From assembly GCF_007971025.1 (NCBI RefSeq), contig NZ_CP042436.1, positions 3,658,001 through 3,722,000 of the forward strand: DNA of 64,000 bases, read 5' to 3'. Of the stretch, positions 55,901-64,000 are shown piece after piece. Numbering within the stretch: position 1 is the stretch's first letter; each line of letters opens with the position of its first letter. The notes under the pieces were generated by a model, which saw only the letters and a list, made by a program, of their open reading frames with translations, ran no database searches and was not told where the DNA came from. This DNA is from Mucilaginibacter ginsenosidivorans. GTDB taxonomy: Bacteria > Bacteroidota > Bacteroidia > Sphingobacteriales > Sphingobacteriaceae. A program made the translations under genes and the position numbers.

Positions 55901-56878
55901 TTATACCGTAGCTTTATATTCTTTTACCGCTGCTATCAATTTTGGTACTACTTCAAAAGCGTCGCCAACAATTCCGTAGTCTGCCACCTTAAAAAACGGC
56001 GCTTCGGGATCTTTGTTGATAACGACGATAACTTTTGACGAGCTTACACCTGCAAGGTGTTGTATAGCCCCTGAAATTCCGACCGCAATATACAAATTTG
56101 GACTGATAGCTATGCCGGTTTGTCCAACATGTTCGCTGTGGGGACGCCAATCGGCATCGGAAACCGGTTTTGAGCAAGCGGTGGCCGCGCCCAGCAAACC
56201 GGCCAGTTCTTCTATCATGCCCCAATTCTCGGGGCCTTTTAAACCGCGCCCACCAGATACTACTATCTCGGCATCGGGCAATGAAACTTTATCCGTAGCC
56301 TGTACAATTTCTTTGATTATAGCCTTAAGATCAGACTGTTTAATGTCGGCATTAAAATCTTCAACCTTTCCTGCTGTCTGCTTTTCGACAACTTTATAAG
56401 AGTTTGGTACAAGAGCAATAACCTTGTTAACCGAAGTTAGCTGTACAGTAGCAAAAGCCTTGCCCGAAAAAGCAGTTTTCTTAACGGTGAATTTATCGCC
56501 CGATATCTCTGGTAACGCTACGGCGCCATCGGCAATGCCGGCCTGCAGCTTAACCCCGATACGCGGCGAAAGCCCCCGCCCCGAAAATGAATTGGACAGA
56601 ACAACAATATTTGCACCTTCTTTTGCAGCAGCATCGGCAATAACAGAAGCATAGGCCTGGTTAACAAATTGCTTTAACTGATCGTTAGAAACATTTAAAA
56701 CTTTATCTGCTCCGTACTTTCCTAAAGCATTTAATTCATCCGCGCTTACATCGCCAATGGAAATAGCTGTAAGGCTGGTATTGGTTTGATCAGCAATTGC
56801 CCGGGCGTAGGATACAGCTTCAAAAGTCGATTTTTTGAACTTACCGCCGGCATTTTCTGCATACGTTAAAACTGGCAT
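55901..56878 (-). CDS. etfA: Electron transfer flavoprotein subunit alpha
   Basis: A 325-aa protein. The N-terminal half is the Rossmann-like ETF domain (MPVLTYAENAGGKFKKS). The C-terminal FAD-binding domain carries VVSGGRGLKGPENWGMIEEL, GATRP/GASRP-like ACSKPVSDADWRPHSEHVGQTG, and the signature LYIAVGISGAIQHLAGVSSS. With EtfB it forms the soluble FAD-containing heterodimer that passes electrons from acyl-CoA and other dehydrogenases to the respiratory chain. It lies 29 bases after etfB on the minus strand. Confidence 0.96.
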   Translation of the reverse strand: MPVLTYAENAGGKFKKSTFEAVSYARAIADQTNTSLTAISIGDVSADELNALGKYGADKVLNVSNDQLKQFVNQAYASVIADAAAKEGANIVVLSNSFSGRGLSPRIGVKLQAGIADGAVALPEISGDKFTVKKTAFSGKAFATVQLTSVNKVIALVPNSYKVVEKQTAGKVEDFNADIKQSDLKAIIKEIVQATDKVSLPDAEIVVSGGRGLKGPENWGMIEELAGLLGAATACSKPVSDADWRPHSEHVGQTGIAISPNLYIAVGISGAIQHLAGVSSSKVIVVINKDPEAPFFKVADYGIVGDAFEVVPKLIAAVKEYKATV

Positions 56879-56907
56879 ATATATTATTAATTATGGGTCA
56901 AAAAAAA

Positions 56908-57645
56908 TCAGATAACGCGTGCTTCGGTGTGCAACAGGCCAATGAGGCTGGCACTATCATCGACCGCTATCAATTTTACCTGGCCGCGTGGCGCAGGCGT
57001 TTCGTAGTTTAATATTTCCGAAGTAACCTTAACTTCTACAGGTTCAATCACATTTAATGGCTTTGTACGTGCCGACATGATACCACGCATATTGGGTATT
57101 TTAGGTTCGGCAACGCCCTCGGCCGCTCCGGCTACAAAAGGGAAGGGGATAACCAGTATCTCCTTGCCACCCTCAATTTCACGTTCCACAATACCCTTAT
57201 CACCGTCAATATCCAATTTTTTGATAATGGACACCGAAGGGATATCAAGCAATTCGCCCAGCATCCCGGCAACTTTGGAGCCATTGTAGTCGATGGATTC
57301 GCGCCCGGCCAGGATAAGGTCGAACGCATTTTGTTTTACATAGTCGGCTATCTGATAAGACACAAACCAGGCATCGTGCGGTTTGGCATTGATGCGCACC
57401 GCATCATCGGCCCCTATGGCCAGGGCCTTTCGGATAGTGGCCTCGGTAGCAACTTCGCCCACATTGATAACGGTGATGGTACCTTTACCGCCTTCGGTAA
57501 GCTCAATAGCGCGCGAAAGCGCTATCTCATCGTAAGGATTCAGGATAAATTGTACACCGTTCGTATTAAATTGCGTGTTGTTATCAGTAAAAGTTATTTT
57601 TGTCGTCGTATCAGGGACATTACTGATGCATACCAGTATCTTCAT
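56908..57645 (-). CDS. etfB: Electron transfer flavoprotein subunit beta
   Basis: A 245-aa protein, standard length for EtfB. It opens with MKILVCISNVPDTTTKITF, contains NPYDEIALSRAIEL, the AMP-binding region, and AGRESIDYNGSKVAGMLGELLDIP, and ends in a short C-terminal arm (VKLIAVDDSASLIGLLHTEARVI). It is the first gene of the minus-strand unit etfB-etfA-nuclease. It is divergently arranged from the TPR gene at 57763, with a perfect TAACTTTG -7 candidate in the intergenic region reading toward etfB. Confidence 0.96.
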   Translation of the reverse strand: MKILVCISNVPDTTTKITFTDNNTQFNTNGVQFILNPYDEIALSRAIELTEGGKGTITVINVGEVATEATIRKALAIGADDAVRINAKPHDAWFVSYQIADYVKQNAFDLILAGRESIDYNGSKVAGMLGELLDIPSVSIIKKLDIDGDKGIVEREIEGGKEILVIPFPFVAGAAEGVAEPKIPNMRGIMSARTKPLNVIEPVEVKVTSEILNYETPAPRGQVKLIAVDDSASLIGLLHTEARVI

Positions 57646-57732
57646 TCAGCTATGTTTTTAATTGGTAATGAATTATAAGGTGTCCTGTTTTTGCAGTAAA
57701 CACACCTCAATAGTTCCATAAAATCAGGTGTG

Positions 57733-57740
57733 CAAAGTTA
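57733..57740 (-). promoter_or_regulatory. Candidate -7 box TAACTTTG for etfB
   Basis: On the minus strand the sequence reads TAACTTTGC, matching the Bacteroidota -7 consensus TAnnTTTG. The predicted transcript start would be about 80 bases before the etfB ATG. The -33 element is not clear because the region upstream overlaps the start of the divergent TPR gene. Confidence 0.5.
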
Positions 57741-57762
57741 GATAAAAAAGAGAGAGTTTAAA

Positions 57763-58098
57763 ATGCAGGAAAGCCGTTTAGAAAAGTTACTTGAGTTTCT
57801 GAAAAACGAACCCAACGACGAGTTTTTACAATACGCCCTGGCTACGGAATACCTGCGGCTGAACAATACCGGAAAGGCACTGGAATATTACGAAAAACTA
57901 GTGACCGATCACCCGGGCTATGTGGGCACTTATTATCACCTGGGTAAATTGTACGAGGCATTGAACCGGAAAAACGATGCCATAAAAATATACGAGCGTG
58001 GTATGGAAGCGGCGCAAAAAAAACGCGACAACCATGCCTTTGCCGAATTAAAAGTAGTTTACCAGGAAGCGACGGGGGTTGATGATGACGACTATTGA
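57763..58098 (+). CDS. Small tetratricopeptide-repeat protein
   Basis: A 111-aa cytoplasmic-type protein without signal or TM segments. It is made of TPR helices: DEFLQYALATEYLRLNNTGKALEYYEKLV (about 19-47) and GTYYHLGKLYEALNRKNDAIKIYERGMEAA (about 53-82), both with the expected small and aromatic positions. It has an acidic end (GVDDDDY). TPRs mediate protein-protein contacts; no specific partner is evident. It is divergent from etfB and followed by a chromate-transporter-family gene after 91 bases. Confidence 0.88.
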   Translation: MQESRLEKLLEFLKNEPNDEFLQYALATEYLRLNNTGKALEYYEKLVTDHPGYVGTYYHLGKLYEALNRKNDAIKIYERGMEAAQKKRDNHAFAELKVVYQEATGVDDDDY

Positions 58099-58113
58099 CA
58101 TTCGTTTGTGCAC

Positions 58114-58177
58114 TGGTTCATTAGTTAACTAATAATACCAGGCGGACGGACCAATGAACCAACCAGCTAATGAACCA
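58114..58177. repeat. TGGTTCATTAG / CTAATGAACCA dyad in the leader of the ChrA-type gene
   Basis: TGGTTCATTAG (58114-58124) and CTAATGAACCA (58167-58177) are perfect reverse complements 42 bases apart. Between and after them short AATGAACC-type units recur several times up to the start codon. Similar CATTGAAC leaders precede some permease genes. Confidence 0.5.
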
Positions 58178-58189
58178 ATGAACTGACCA

Positions 58190-59389
58190 ATGAGAAAACG
58201 CCAGCTCTTATTTCTTCGCGATGTATTGATCTATACGTTTACGGCGTTCGGCGGGCCGCAGGCGCATATTGCTATTTTGCTCCGTGAGTTTGTTGAAAAA
58301 AGGCGTTATATTACCGAACAGGAATTATTGGAGCTGAATGCGCTTGCCCAAATATTGCCCGGCCCATCGTCAACACAAACCCTGGTAGGCATAGCTTGGA
58401 AAGTGGGGGGTCTTCGCCTGGCGATCATCACCTTTTTGATATGGGTATTTCCGTCGGCCGCTATTATGTGCCTGGCGGCCATCAGCTACAAAATGTGGCT
58501 CACACACAGCAAATTTGCAGATGTGCTCCGTTTTGTGCAACCAATGGCGGTAGGCATAGTGGCTTATGCAACTTATACATTTGCTATCAAATTTTTGAAA
58601 ACAAACGTTTCTATCGTCCTGGCTATAGGCTCGTTGATAGCTACGCTGATCTTGAGGAACGCCTACGCGTTTCCGATCTTGATCCTGCTGGGTGGTATTA
58701 TTTCATCGGCGCTGGAAACGCAACCGCAGGAAGATGAGATACGCGTAAAACTTTTTGCCAATGTGAACCCTAAAAAGGTGACCTATTTTATTGGCATTCT
58801 GCTGGTTTTTGCGGCATTGGGCGCCGTTATTAACCAGGCATCGCCATTAAGTCTGCCTATACGCCTGTTCGAAAACTTTTACCGCAACGGAATACTGATA
58901 TTTGGTGGCGGACAAGTTCTGGTACCGCTGATGTTCACCGAATTTGTGGAAGTGAAGCATTACCTCACCAATTCCGAATTTCTCTCGGGCTTTGCGCTGC
59001 AGCAGGCCTTACCGGGGCCTACATTTTCCTTTACCTCGTTTATCGGCAGTATGACCCTGGGGAATAAGGGTTTCGGCGTTGGCGGGCAGATCATCGGCAG
59101 TATTGTTGCAGTTATTGGTATTAACTTACCCGGTTTTATCCTGATCCTGTTTATCGTGCCGTTTTGGGAGGACCTGAAGAAGATAACCCGCATCCGCAAT
59201 TCATTAAGTGGTATCAGTGCTGCCGCCGTGGGGTTTATGGCTACGGCTTTGATCATGCTTACCATACCGTTCGGCCTGCATTGGGAAGCCTATGGTTTAA
59301 TGGCCGGTACTTTCCTGCTGCTTACATTTACTAAAATTAAAACGCCCGTTGTGATTATTATTGGAGTGGTTTTGGGGTTGATATTTTAA
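58190..59389 (+). CDS. chrA: Chromate transporter family protein (ChrA/CHR, two-domain)
   Basis: A 399-aa membrane protein containing two homologous CHR halves. The first has FTAFGGPQAHIAILLREFVEKRRYI with the FGGP.AH motif and ALAQILPGPSSTQTLVGIAW. The second has FGGGQVLVPLMFTEFVEV and FALQQALPGPTFSFTSFIGS. The PGP motifs occur near residues 63 and 277. Two-domain CHR proteins export chromate by proton antiport in some bacteria, but many family members have no demonstrated chromate role, so the substrate is uncertain. The start at ATG 58190 is supported by the run MRKRQLLFLRDVLIYTFTAFGG. Confidence 0.85.
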   Translation: MRKRQLLFLRDVLIYTFTAFGGPQAHIAILLREFVEKRRYITEQELLELNALAQILPGPSSTQTLVGIAWKVGGLRLAIITFLIWVFPSAAIMCLAAISYKMWLTHSKFADVLRFVQPMAVGIVAYATYTFAIKFLKTNVSIVLAIGSLIATLILRNAYAFPILILLGGIISSALETQPQEDEIRVKLFANVNPKKVTYFIGILLVFAALGAVINQASPLSLPIRLFENFYRNGILIFGGGQVLVPLMFTEFVEVKHYLTNSEFLSGFALQQALPGPTFSFTSFIGSMTLGNKGFGVGGQIIGSIVAVIGINLPGFILILFIVPFWEDLKKITRIRNSLSGISAAAVGFMATALIMLTIPFGLHWEAYGLMAGTFLLLTFTKIKTPVVIIIGVVLGLIF

Positions 59390-59567
59390 ACCCCCGGCGC
59401 CTGAAGGGGGGTGAATTGGGTGTCTGAGTTATAAACTATTCCATGTCCGTTTCGTTGGGACTGACGCCAGCGGGTCTGTGTGCGCCGGCCTTCTTCCGCA
59501 GGTGAAGGGGGGACTGATCACCGATCAACAAATCTCTAATCACCAATATCAGACTCAGTGTAACCCT

Positions 59568-61130
59568 TTAAAAGGGCTCATCATCCATATCATCCATCCT
59601 TGAAGGGCGAATGATAAAGTTGCTTGGCTTTTCAAAATCTTGCGATGGGTTTAGCCCGGCGAAGGCGTTGCCTCCCTGCGGCGCGAAATTATCCATGCCT
59701 TGGTCAAGGTCAGTAAATTTAACATACTTACCAACGAATTTCAGGCGTACGGTACCGGTCTCGCCGTTACGATGCTTGGCAATGATAACTTCGCCGACGC
59801 CCTGGGTTGGCATACCGTTTTCGTCCTCCGTCATACCGTAATATTCGGGTCGGTAAAGGAACAATACCATATCCGCGTCCTGCTCTATAGAGCCCGATTC
59901 ACGCAAGTCTGATAGCATTGGCCGTTTGGAGGCGCCCGGGCGGTTTTCAACGGCGCGGCTTAACTGCGAAAGAGCTATAACCGGAACATTCAATTCCTTT
60001 GCAACCGATTTTAACGCACGTGATATACTGCCGATCTCCTGCTCACGGTTGCCGCCTCCTTTACCGTCACTGCCTTTGCCCTGCATCAACTGCAGGTAAT
60101 CTATAATGATCAGTTGTATATCGTGCTGCGACTTCAGACGGCGGCATTTGGCCCTGAATTCGAAAATATTTAATGCGGGGGTATCATCAATGATCAGTGG
60201 GGCCTGTTCCAGCCTGCCTATTTTGGAGTGTATCTGCTGCCATTCCCATTCTTCCAGGTTGCCCTTACGGATCTTTTCCTGCTCTATCTGCGTTTCGCCG
60301 GATATTAGACGATTTACCAATTGAACTGAGGACATCTCGAGAGAGAATACAACAACCGGCTTGCTAAAGTCGACCGCAGCATTGCGCGCGCAGCTTAATA
60401 CAAAGGCCGTTTTACCCATTGCAGGGCGGGCGGCGATGATAACCAGGTCGGAGCGCTGCCAGCCCGAGGTCATCCTGTCCAGATCTGTAAAGCCGGAGGC
60501 GACACCTGTCAGGCCGTCTTTCTTATCCTTCAGCGCTTCCATCTCTTTCAGTGTTTCGTGTATGATGTCGTCCATCTTGCGCGAGTCGCGGCGAAGGTTG
60601 TTCTGGGCTATATCGAACAGGTTCTTTTCGGCTTTATCCAGCAGGTCAAGCACATCGGTGGTATCTTCGTAGGCGTTATTGATCACCTCGGTGGAGATGC
60701 GGATCAATTCGCGCTGTATGAATTTCTGGATAATGATACGCGAGTGGTATTCGATATTGGCGGCCGAGGCCACGCGGTTGGTCAATTCGGTGATATAGTA
60801 TGCCCCGCCGATCATTTCCAGCTCGCCCTGCTGGCGCAGCTGAGCAGTTACAGTCAGAATATCCACAGGCGACGTGCGCTCAAATAAATGTCGTATGGCC
60901 GCAAATATCTTTTGGTGATTATCCTTGTAAAAAACCTCGGGTTTGAGGATGTCGATAACGGATGAAAGAGCGTCCTTCTCCAGCATCAAAGCGCCTAAAA
61001 CTGCTTCCTCCAGGTCGACGGCCTGCGGGGGCAATTTACCAAGCCCGCTATAGGGAGTGGGGTTGGTGATCCGGCTTCGGCGTTCGTTGGTTGTCGGCTT
61101 GTTATAGGGTGTATCGTTATCAGGAATCAT
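59568..61130 (-). CDS. dnaB: Replicative DNA helicase DnaB
   Basis: A 520-aa protein. The N-terminal DnaB domain spans about 33-140 (PPQAVDLEEAVLGALMLEKD). A linker helix region follows, then the RecA-like DnaB C-terminal domain with Walker A ARPAMGKT (234-241), Walker B LIIIDYLQLM, and the loop ALSQLSRAVENRPGASKRPMLSDLRESGSIEQDADMV. The protein unwinds DNA at the replication fork as a hexameric ring. It lacks an intein and has the normal length with a short acidic C-terminal tail (MDDMDDEPF). It is convergent with the chrA-type gene, with 178 bases of repeat-rich spacer between them. Confidence 0.97.
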   Translation of the reverse strand: MIPDNDTPYNKPTTNERRSRITNPTPYSGLGKLPPQAVDLEEAVLGALMLEKDALSSVIDILKPEVFYKDNHQKIFAAIRHLFERTSPVDILTVTAQLRQQGELEMIGGAYYITELTNRVASAANIEYHSRIIIQKFIQRELIRISTEVINNAYEDTTDVLDLLDKAEKNLFDIAQNNLRRDSRKMDDIIHETLKEMEALKDKKDGLTGVASGFTDLDRMTSGWQRSDLVIIAARPAMGKTAFVLSCARNAAVDFSKPVVVFSLEMSSVQLVNRLISGETQIEQEKIRKGNLEEWEWQQIHSKIGRLEQAPLIIDDTPALNIFEFRAKCRRLKSQHDIQLIIIDYLQLMQGKGSDGKGGGNREQEIGSISRALKSVAKELNVPVIALSQLSRAVENRPGASKRPMLSDLRESGSIEQDADMVLFLYRPEYYGMTEDENGMPTQGVGEVIIAKHRNGETGTVRLKFVGKYVKFTDLDQGMDNFAPQGGNAFAGLNPSQDFEKPSNFIIRPSRMDDMDDEPF

Positions 61131-61387
61131 AAGGAAACAAAAATATACAAAAAATGTTCGGATTACCTAACATTGGAATTTTTCTGTTACAAATAAACCG
61201 CGATGATTGTACAAATTTCAAACAATGGTATTAACACTTTGTGTGAATAAGATGTGAGTTACCGTGGCAACCAATTGAAAAAGAACGATGTGGATAAACA
61301 TTTGAAATGTTTATTATTTTGAAAACGCGGTACACTAAGTCGACGGATATGTTAATTCAATAAGTGCTGAAAATCAATTAATATGGC

Positions 61388-61395
61388 TATTTTTG
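61388..61395 (+). promoter_or_regulatory. Candidate -7 box TATTTTTG for rlmB
   Basis: TATTTTTG fits TAnnTTTG and lies 23 bases before the rlmB ATG, so the transcript would have a very short leader. No -33 TTG was recognised. The rest of the 287-base dnaB-rlmB spacer (61131-61417) is AT-rich, must hold the divergent promoters, and shows no gene. Confidence 0.4.
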
Positions 61396-61417
61396 GCGAA
61401 CTTTTACTTCAAAATAT

Positions 61418-62182
61418 ATGTCCTTTAATACTCGTCCGCCCAGGGAAAACAACCAGATGGTTTTTGGTATACGTGCAGTTATCGAGGCGATCAGGTCGGG
61501 TAAGGAGATCGAGTCGTTATACATTCAGCGGGGCGTGGGCGGGGGTTTATTACACGAACTGAAAGAACTGCTTCATCAGTACGGCATAGTTGCCCAGCAG
61601 GTACCTATCGAGAAGCTGAACCGCATCACGGCGAAGAATCACCAGGGGGTAATTGCTGTTATCTCGCCCATCATATACCAGAAAATAGAGAATATCATCC
61701 CCGAAATATTTGAGAGAGGAGATGCACCCCTGATATTGGTGTTAGACGGCATAACCGATGTGCGCAACATGGGTGCCATTGCCCGCACGGCAGAATGCGC
61801 AGGCGTGCATGCTATCGTTATCCCTGCAAAGGGCTCGGCGCAGATCAATGCAGATGGCATCAAAACGTCGGCCGGGGCGCTATACAAAATACCGGTTTGC
61901 CGTCACGACAATTTTATGCAGACGATGCGTTTTTTGCAGAAATCGGGCCTGCAATTGGTTGCTTGTACAGAAAAAACCAGGGAATTTATTTATACCCCGG
62001 ACTATACCGTGCCTACTGCTATCGTTATGGGATCGGAAGAGGATGGCATACGCAACGAGATCATCCGTATGGCCGACCATTTAGCCAAAATACCGATGTT
62101 TGGGGAGATCGAGTCGCTGAATGTTTCGGTATCGACGGGTGTGATATTGTACGAGGCTGTGCGCCAAAGGCGCAGTAGTTAG
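61418..62182 (+). CDS. rlmB: 23S rRNA (guanosine-2251-2'-O)-methyltransferase RlmB family (SpoU)
   Basis: A 254-aa protein. The substrate-binding N-terminal domain begins at MVFGIRAVIEAIRSGKEIES and includes NHQGVIAVISP. The SPOUT catalytic domain has the three knotted-fold motifs: VLDGITDVRNMGAIARTAEC (motif 1), IVMGSEEDGI (motif 2), and IPMFGEIESLNVSVSTGVIL (motif 3). The family methylates the ribose 2'-O of a guanosine in 23S rRNA. Closely related SpoU enzymes act on other sites, so the exact nucleotide is by family inference. The TAG stop is the start of a convergent-gene hairpin. Confidence 0.93.
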   Translation: MSFNTRPPRENNQMVFGIRAVIEAIRSGKEIESLYIQRGVGGGLLHELKELLHQYGIVAQQVPIEKLNRITAKNHQGVIAVISPIIYQKIENIIPEIFERGDAPLILVLDGITDVRNMGAIARTAECAGVHAIVIPAKGSAQINADGIKTSAGALYKIPVCRHDNFMQTMRFLQKSGLQLVACTEKTREFIYTPDYTVPTAIVMGSEEDGIRNEIIRMADHLAKIPMFGEIESLNVSVSTGVILYEAVRQRRSS

Positions 62183-62234
62183 TGATTAGTTAACTGGTGA
62201 TCAGTTGCAAATGTCACTAATCTTCTAATCACTA
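62180..62234. terminator. Hairpin between convergent rlmB and mannose-1-phosphate guanylyltransferase genes
   Basis: TAGTGATTAG (62180-62189, beginning with the rlmB stop) pairs perfectly with CTAATCACTA (62225-62234). The left part continues TTAACTGGTGATCAG, the same repeat seen after several permeases. Its place between convergent stops suits a two-way terminator, though a strong T-run is absent. Confidence 0.55.
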
Positions 62235-62237
62235 CCC

Positions 62238-63323
62238 TCAAATATACTTCGTTCCGAACTTCGTTTTTACGTCTGCTACTACCTGTTTCACATTTTGTTC
62301 CTGGTCGCGGGGGCAGATAAGGAGCGTATTATTCGATTCCACTACGATAAAATCATGCAGGCCCTGTAAAACAACCAACTTATCAGCGGGTACGTTCACC
62401 ATGCAGTTCGATGAGTCGTACATGATCACTTTCTCTGATGGGATGACCGCATTGCCAACATAATCTTTTTCAGCAAGCTGGTATATGGATGCCCAGGTAC
62501 CCAGGTCGGACCAGCCGAATTCTGAAGGAAGTACATAGACGTTATCGGCCTTTTCCATAATACCGTAGTCGATAGAAATATTGGTGCATTGCTGATAGGC
62601 CTTGTGTACATGGGCCTTTTCACCGTCGGTATTGTAAACCGAACGCGCCTCCGCGAAGATTTCGTTCATCTCCGGCTGGTAACGGACAAAAGCTTTTACA
62701 ATAGACTTAGCTGACCAAACGAAGATCCCGGCATTCCATAAAAAATCGCCGCTTTGGATAAAGGTTTTGGCTAATTCGAGATTAGGCTTTTCCGTGAACG
62801 TCTTAACTTTATGAAATTCGTCATTTATGGCATTGTCTGTGAACTGGATATAGCCATAACCGGTATCGGGTCTCGATGGCTTTATACCGAGTGTTATCAG
62901 GCATTCTTTTTCAGAAGCCACTTTTAGCGATTTCTCGATAGCAGATATAAAAGCCGCCTCGTCCAATATCAGGTGATCTGATGGCGCCACAACAATAGCG
63001 GCATCCGGATTCATACTTTCTATTTTGAAACAGCCATAGGCAATGCAAGGCGCCGTATTGCGCATCACCGGCTCGGTAAGTATCTGGCTGTTCTGCATAT
63101 CGGGCAACTGAGTTTTTACCAGCCCGGCATAATTTTCATTAGTTACAACGTAAATATTTTCTTTCGGGCAAACTTTCAGGAACCTGTCGTAGGTATTTTG
63201 AATCAGTGTTTTACCGGTACCAAGTATATCTAAGAATTGTTTTGGATAGGATGTTCTGCTAATAGGCCAAAAACGGCTTCCGATACCGCCTGCCATGATA
63301 ATAGCATAATAGTTTTTATTCAT
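62238..63323 (-). CDS. manC: Mannose-1-phosphate guanylyltransferase
   Basis: A 361-aa nucleotidyltransferase. The sugar-nucleotide-binding signature is at the start: IIMAGGIGSRFWPISRTSYPKQF (8-30), with the GG-x-G-x-R loop. It also has APSDHLI (about 113), GYGYIQF, FTEKPNLELAKTFI, FLWNAGIFVWS, and FGWSDLGTWASIYQLAEKD near the C-terminal beta-helix. It makes GDP-mannose from mannose-1-phosphate and GTP for surface polysaccharide. The length matches the monofunctional enzyme; no phosphomannose-isomerase domain is attached. Confidence 0.95.
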   Translation of the reverse strand: MNKNYYAIIMAGGIGSRFWPISRTSYPKQFLDILGTGKTLIQNTYDRFLKVCPKENIYVVTNENYAGLVKTQLPDMQNSQILTEPVMRNTAPCIAYGCFKIESMNPDAAIVVAPSDHLILDEAAFISAIEKSLKVASEKECLITLGIKPSRPDTGYGYIQFTDNAINDEFHKVKTFTEKPNLELAKTFIQSGDFLWNAGIFVWSAKSIVKAFVRYQPEMNEIFAEARSVYNTDGEKAHVHKAYQQCTNISIDYGIMEKADNVYVLPSEFGWSDLGTWASIYQLAEKDYVGNAVIPSEKVIMYDSSNCMVNVPADKLVVLQGLHDFIVVESNNTLLICPRDQEQNVKQVVADVKTKFGTKYI

Positions 63324-63564
63324 CTGAATTTAAAGAATTTTATAGCTCAAAGGCCGTGACAAAATTGGACATTATTCTGTAAAGTATTTGTTAAATAAAA
63401 TCGCATCAAACGCCCGAAATTTTATCAAAGTTATAAATCCTGTAAATAAACAAATTGTTTTCATTTAAAAATCATTTTTGTATAAAATTTAAAACAAAAC
63501 CCATCGTTTATTTAGAAAATTTTGTTATTTTGAACTTTTAAATACAATAATATAATTACCTATA

Positions 63565-64000
63565 ATGATTGAAACGAAACGGTCGCTTTTTGATAATCTG
63601 CAGAATTTTTTTGGGTTTGATAACTTCAAGGGAGAGCAGGAAGCGATCATCACGAACATCCTCGCCGGAAATGATACTTTCGTGATTATGCCGACGGGCG
63701 GGGGCAAATCCATGTGCTATCAATTGCCGGCCCTGATGAGTGATGGTACGGCGATCGTTATATCGCCGCTGATAGCGCTGATGAAAAACCAGGTAGACCA
63801 ATTGAGAGCCTTCGGAGGTTCGGACAGCATAGCACATTTTTTAAATTCATCGTTGACCAAGGCCGACATAGCACGTGTGAAGGAAGATGTACTGGGTGGG
63901 AAAACAAAATTGCTTTACGTAGCGCCCGAATCGTTAACCAAACAGGAAAATGTCGATTTTCTCCGTTTGAACCATGTTTCGTTCGTCGCCGTGGACGAAG
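63565..64000 (+). CDS. recQ: ATP-dependent DNA helicase RecQ family (3' end outside window)
   Basis: The reading frame is open to the right edge (145 codons visible). It contains RecQ-type helicase motifs: FFGFDNFKGEQEAIITNIL (motif 0, about 15-33), Walker A MPTGGGKSMCYQLPAL (motif I), VISPLIALMKNQVDQL (motif Ia), LLYVAPESL, and the start of motif II VAVDE at the window edge. RecQ unwinds DNA in recombination repair. The ATG at 63565 opens MIETKRSLFDNLQNFFGF, a normal start. The upstream spacer 63324-63564 is very AT-rich and no other gene is seen in it. Confidence 0.93.
   Translation, partial: MIETKRSLFDNLQNFFGFDNFKGEQEAIITNILAGNDTFVIMPTGGGKSMCYQLPALMSDGTAIVISPLIALMKNQVDQLRAFGGSDSIAHFLNSSLTKADIARVKEDVLGGKTKLLYVAPESLTKQENVDFLRLNHVSFVAVDE

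Noticed and set aside
61138..61145. TATTTTTG on the minus strand as dnaB promoter
   Set aside because: It lies only eight bases before the dnaB start codon, which would make the transcript leaderless, and no -33 element supports it; AT-rich chance match is likely.

Overview
The window is chromosomal DNA of a member of the Bacteroidota. It is most like a Sphingobacteriaceae genome such as Mucilaginibacter or Pedobacter; this is inferred from gene content and style, not from a marker-gene match. The clues are OMP_b-brl_3-type outer-membrane proteins, DUF3667, a bifunctional nuclease with a UVR tail, GH9/GH53 enzymes, TAnnTTTG-type -7 boxes, A-rich leaders without clear Shine-Dalgarno sequences, and many short intergenic inverted repeats.

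Bases 1-47313 hold a head-to-tail array of 17 large ABC-transporter permeases of the FtsX/MacB type: one cut by the left edge, fifteen complete (785-832 aa), and one fused in frame behind an AraC-type membrane regulator. Each permease is a tandem duplicate: TM1, a periplasmic core domain, three TMs, TM5, a second core domain, three TMs, and a cytoplasmic tail ending in NPVKSLRSE or a one-residue variant. The array is interrupted by two tandem TSGGG/TSGGS beta-solenoid secreted proteins (11003-13102) and one outer-membrane beta-barrel protein (30994-33411). It ends with a single stand-alone ABC ATPase (47593-48270) and a TolC-family outer-membrane factor (48296-49624). No periplasmic adaptor is visible.

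Five long spacers (before genes at 1000, 18252, 23516, 38658 and 47593) carry the same regulatory module. It has two tandem 17-bp sites of the form TGT-N11-ACA whose starts are 22-23 bp apart, then TTTGGTA 89-91 bp from the first site, close to the start codon. Four copies precede permease transcription units and the fifth precedes the ATPase-TolC pair. This makes the dispersed permeases, the ATPase and TolC look like one co-regulated system: many exchangeable permeases served by one ATPase and one outer-membrane exit. The spacing resembles paired enhancer sites plus a sigma-54-like -24 element, but the -12 element is poor. This regulated, multi-permease array, with its regulator-permease fusion, is the most interesting content of the window.

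Bases 49860-52802 encode a secreted GH9 endoglucanase-like enzyme and a lipoprotein GH53 endo-galactanase. On the minus strand, 57645 down to 52799 encodes EtfB, EtfA, a bifunctional nuclease, a nucleoside-permease-type MFS protein and a DUF3667 membrane protein. The right end holds a TPR protein, a chromate-transporter-family protein, replicative helicase DnaB (minus), 23S rRNA methyltransferase RlmB, mannose-1-phosphate guanylyltransferase (minus) and the start of RecQ, cut by the right edge. No tRNA, rRNA, CRISPR array, insertion sequence or prophage gene was recognised, and no gene-free stretch exceeds 300 bases.
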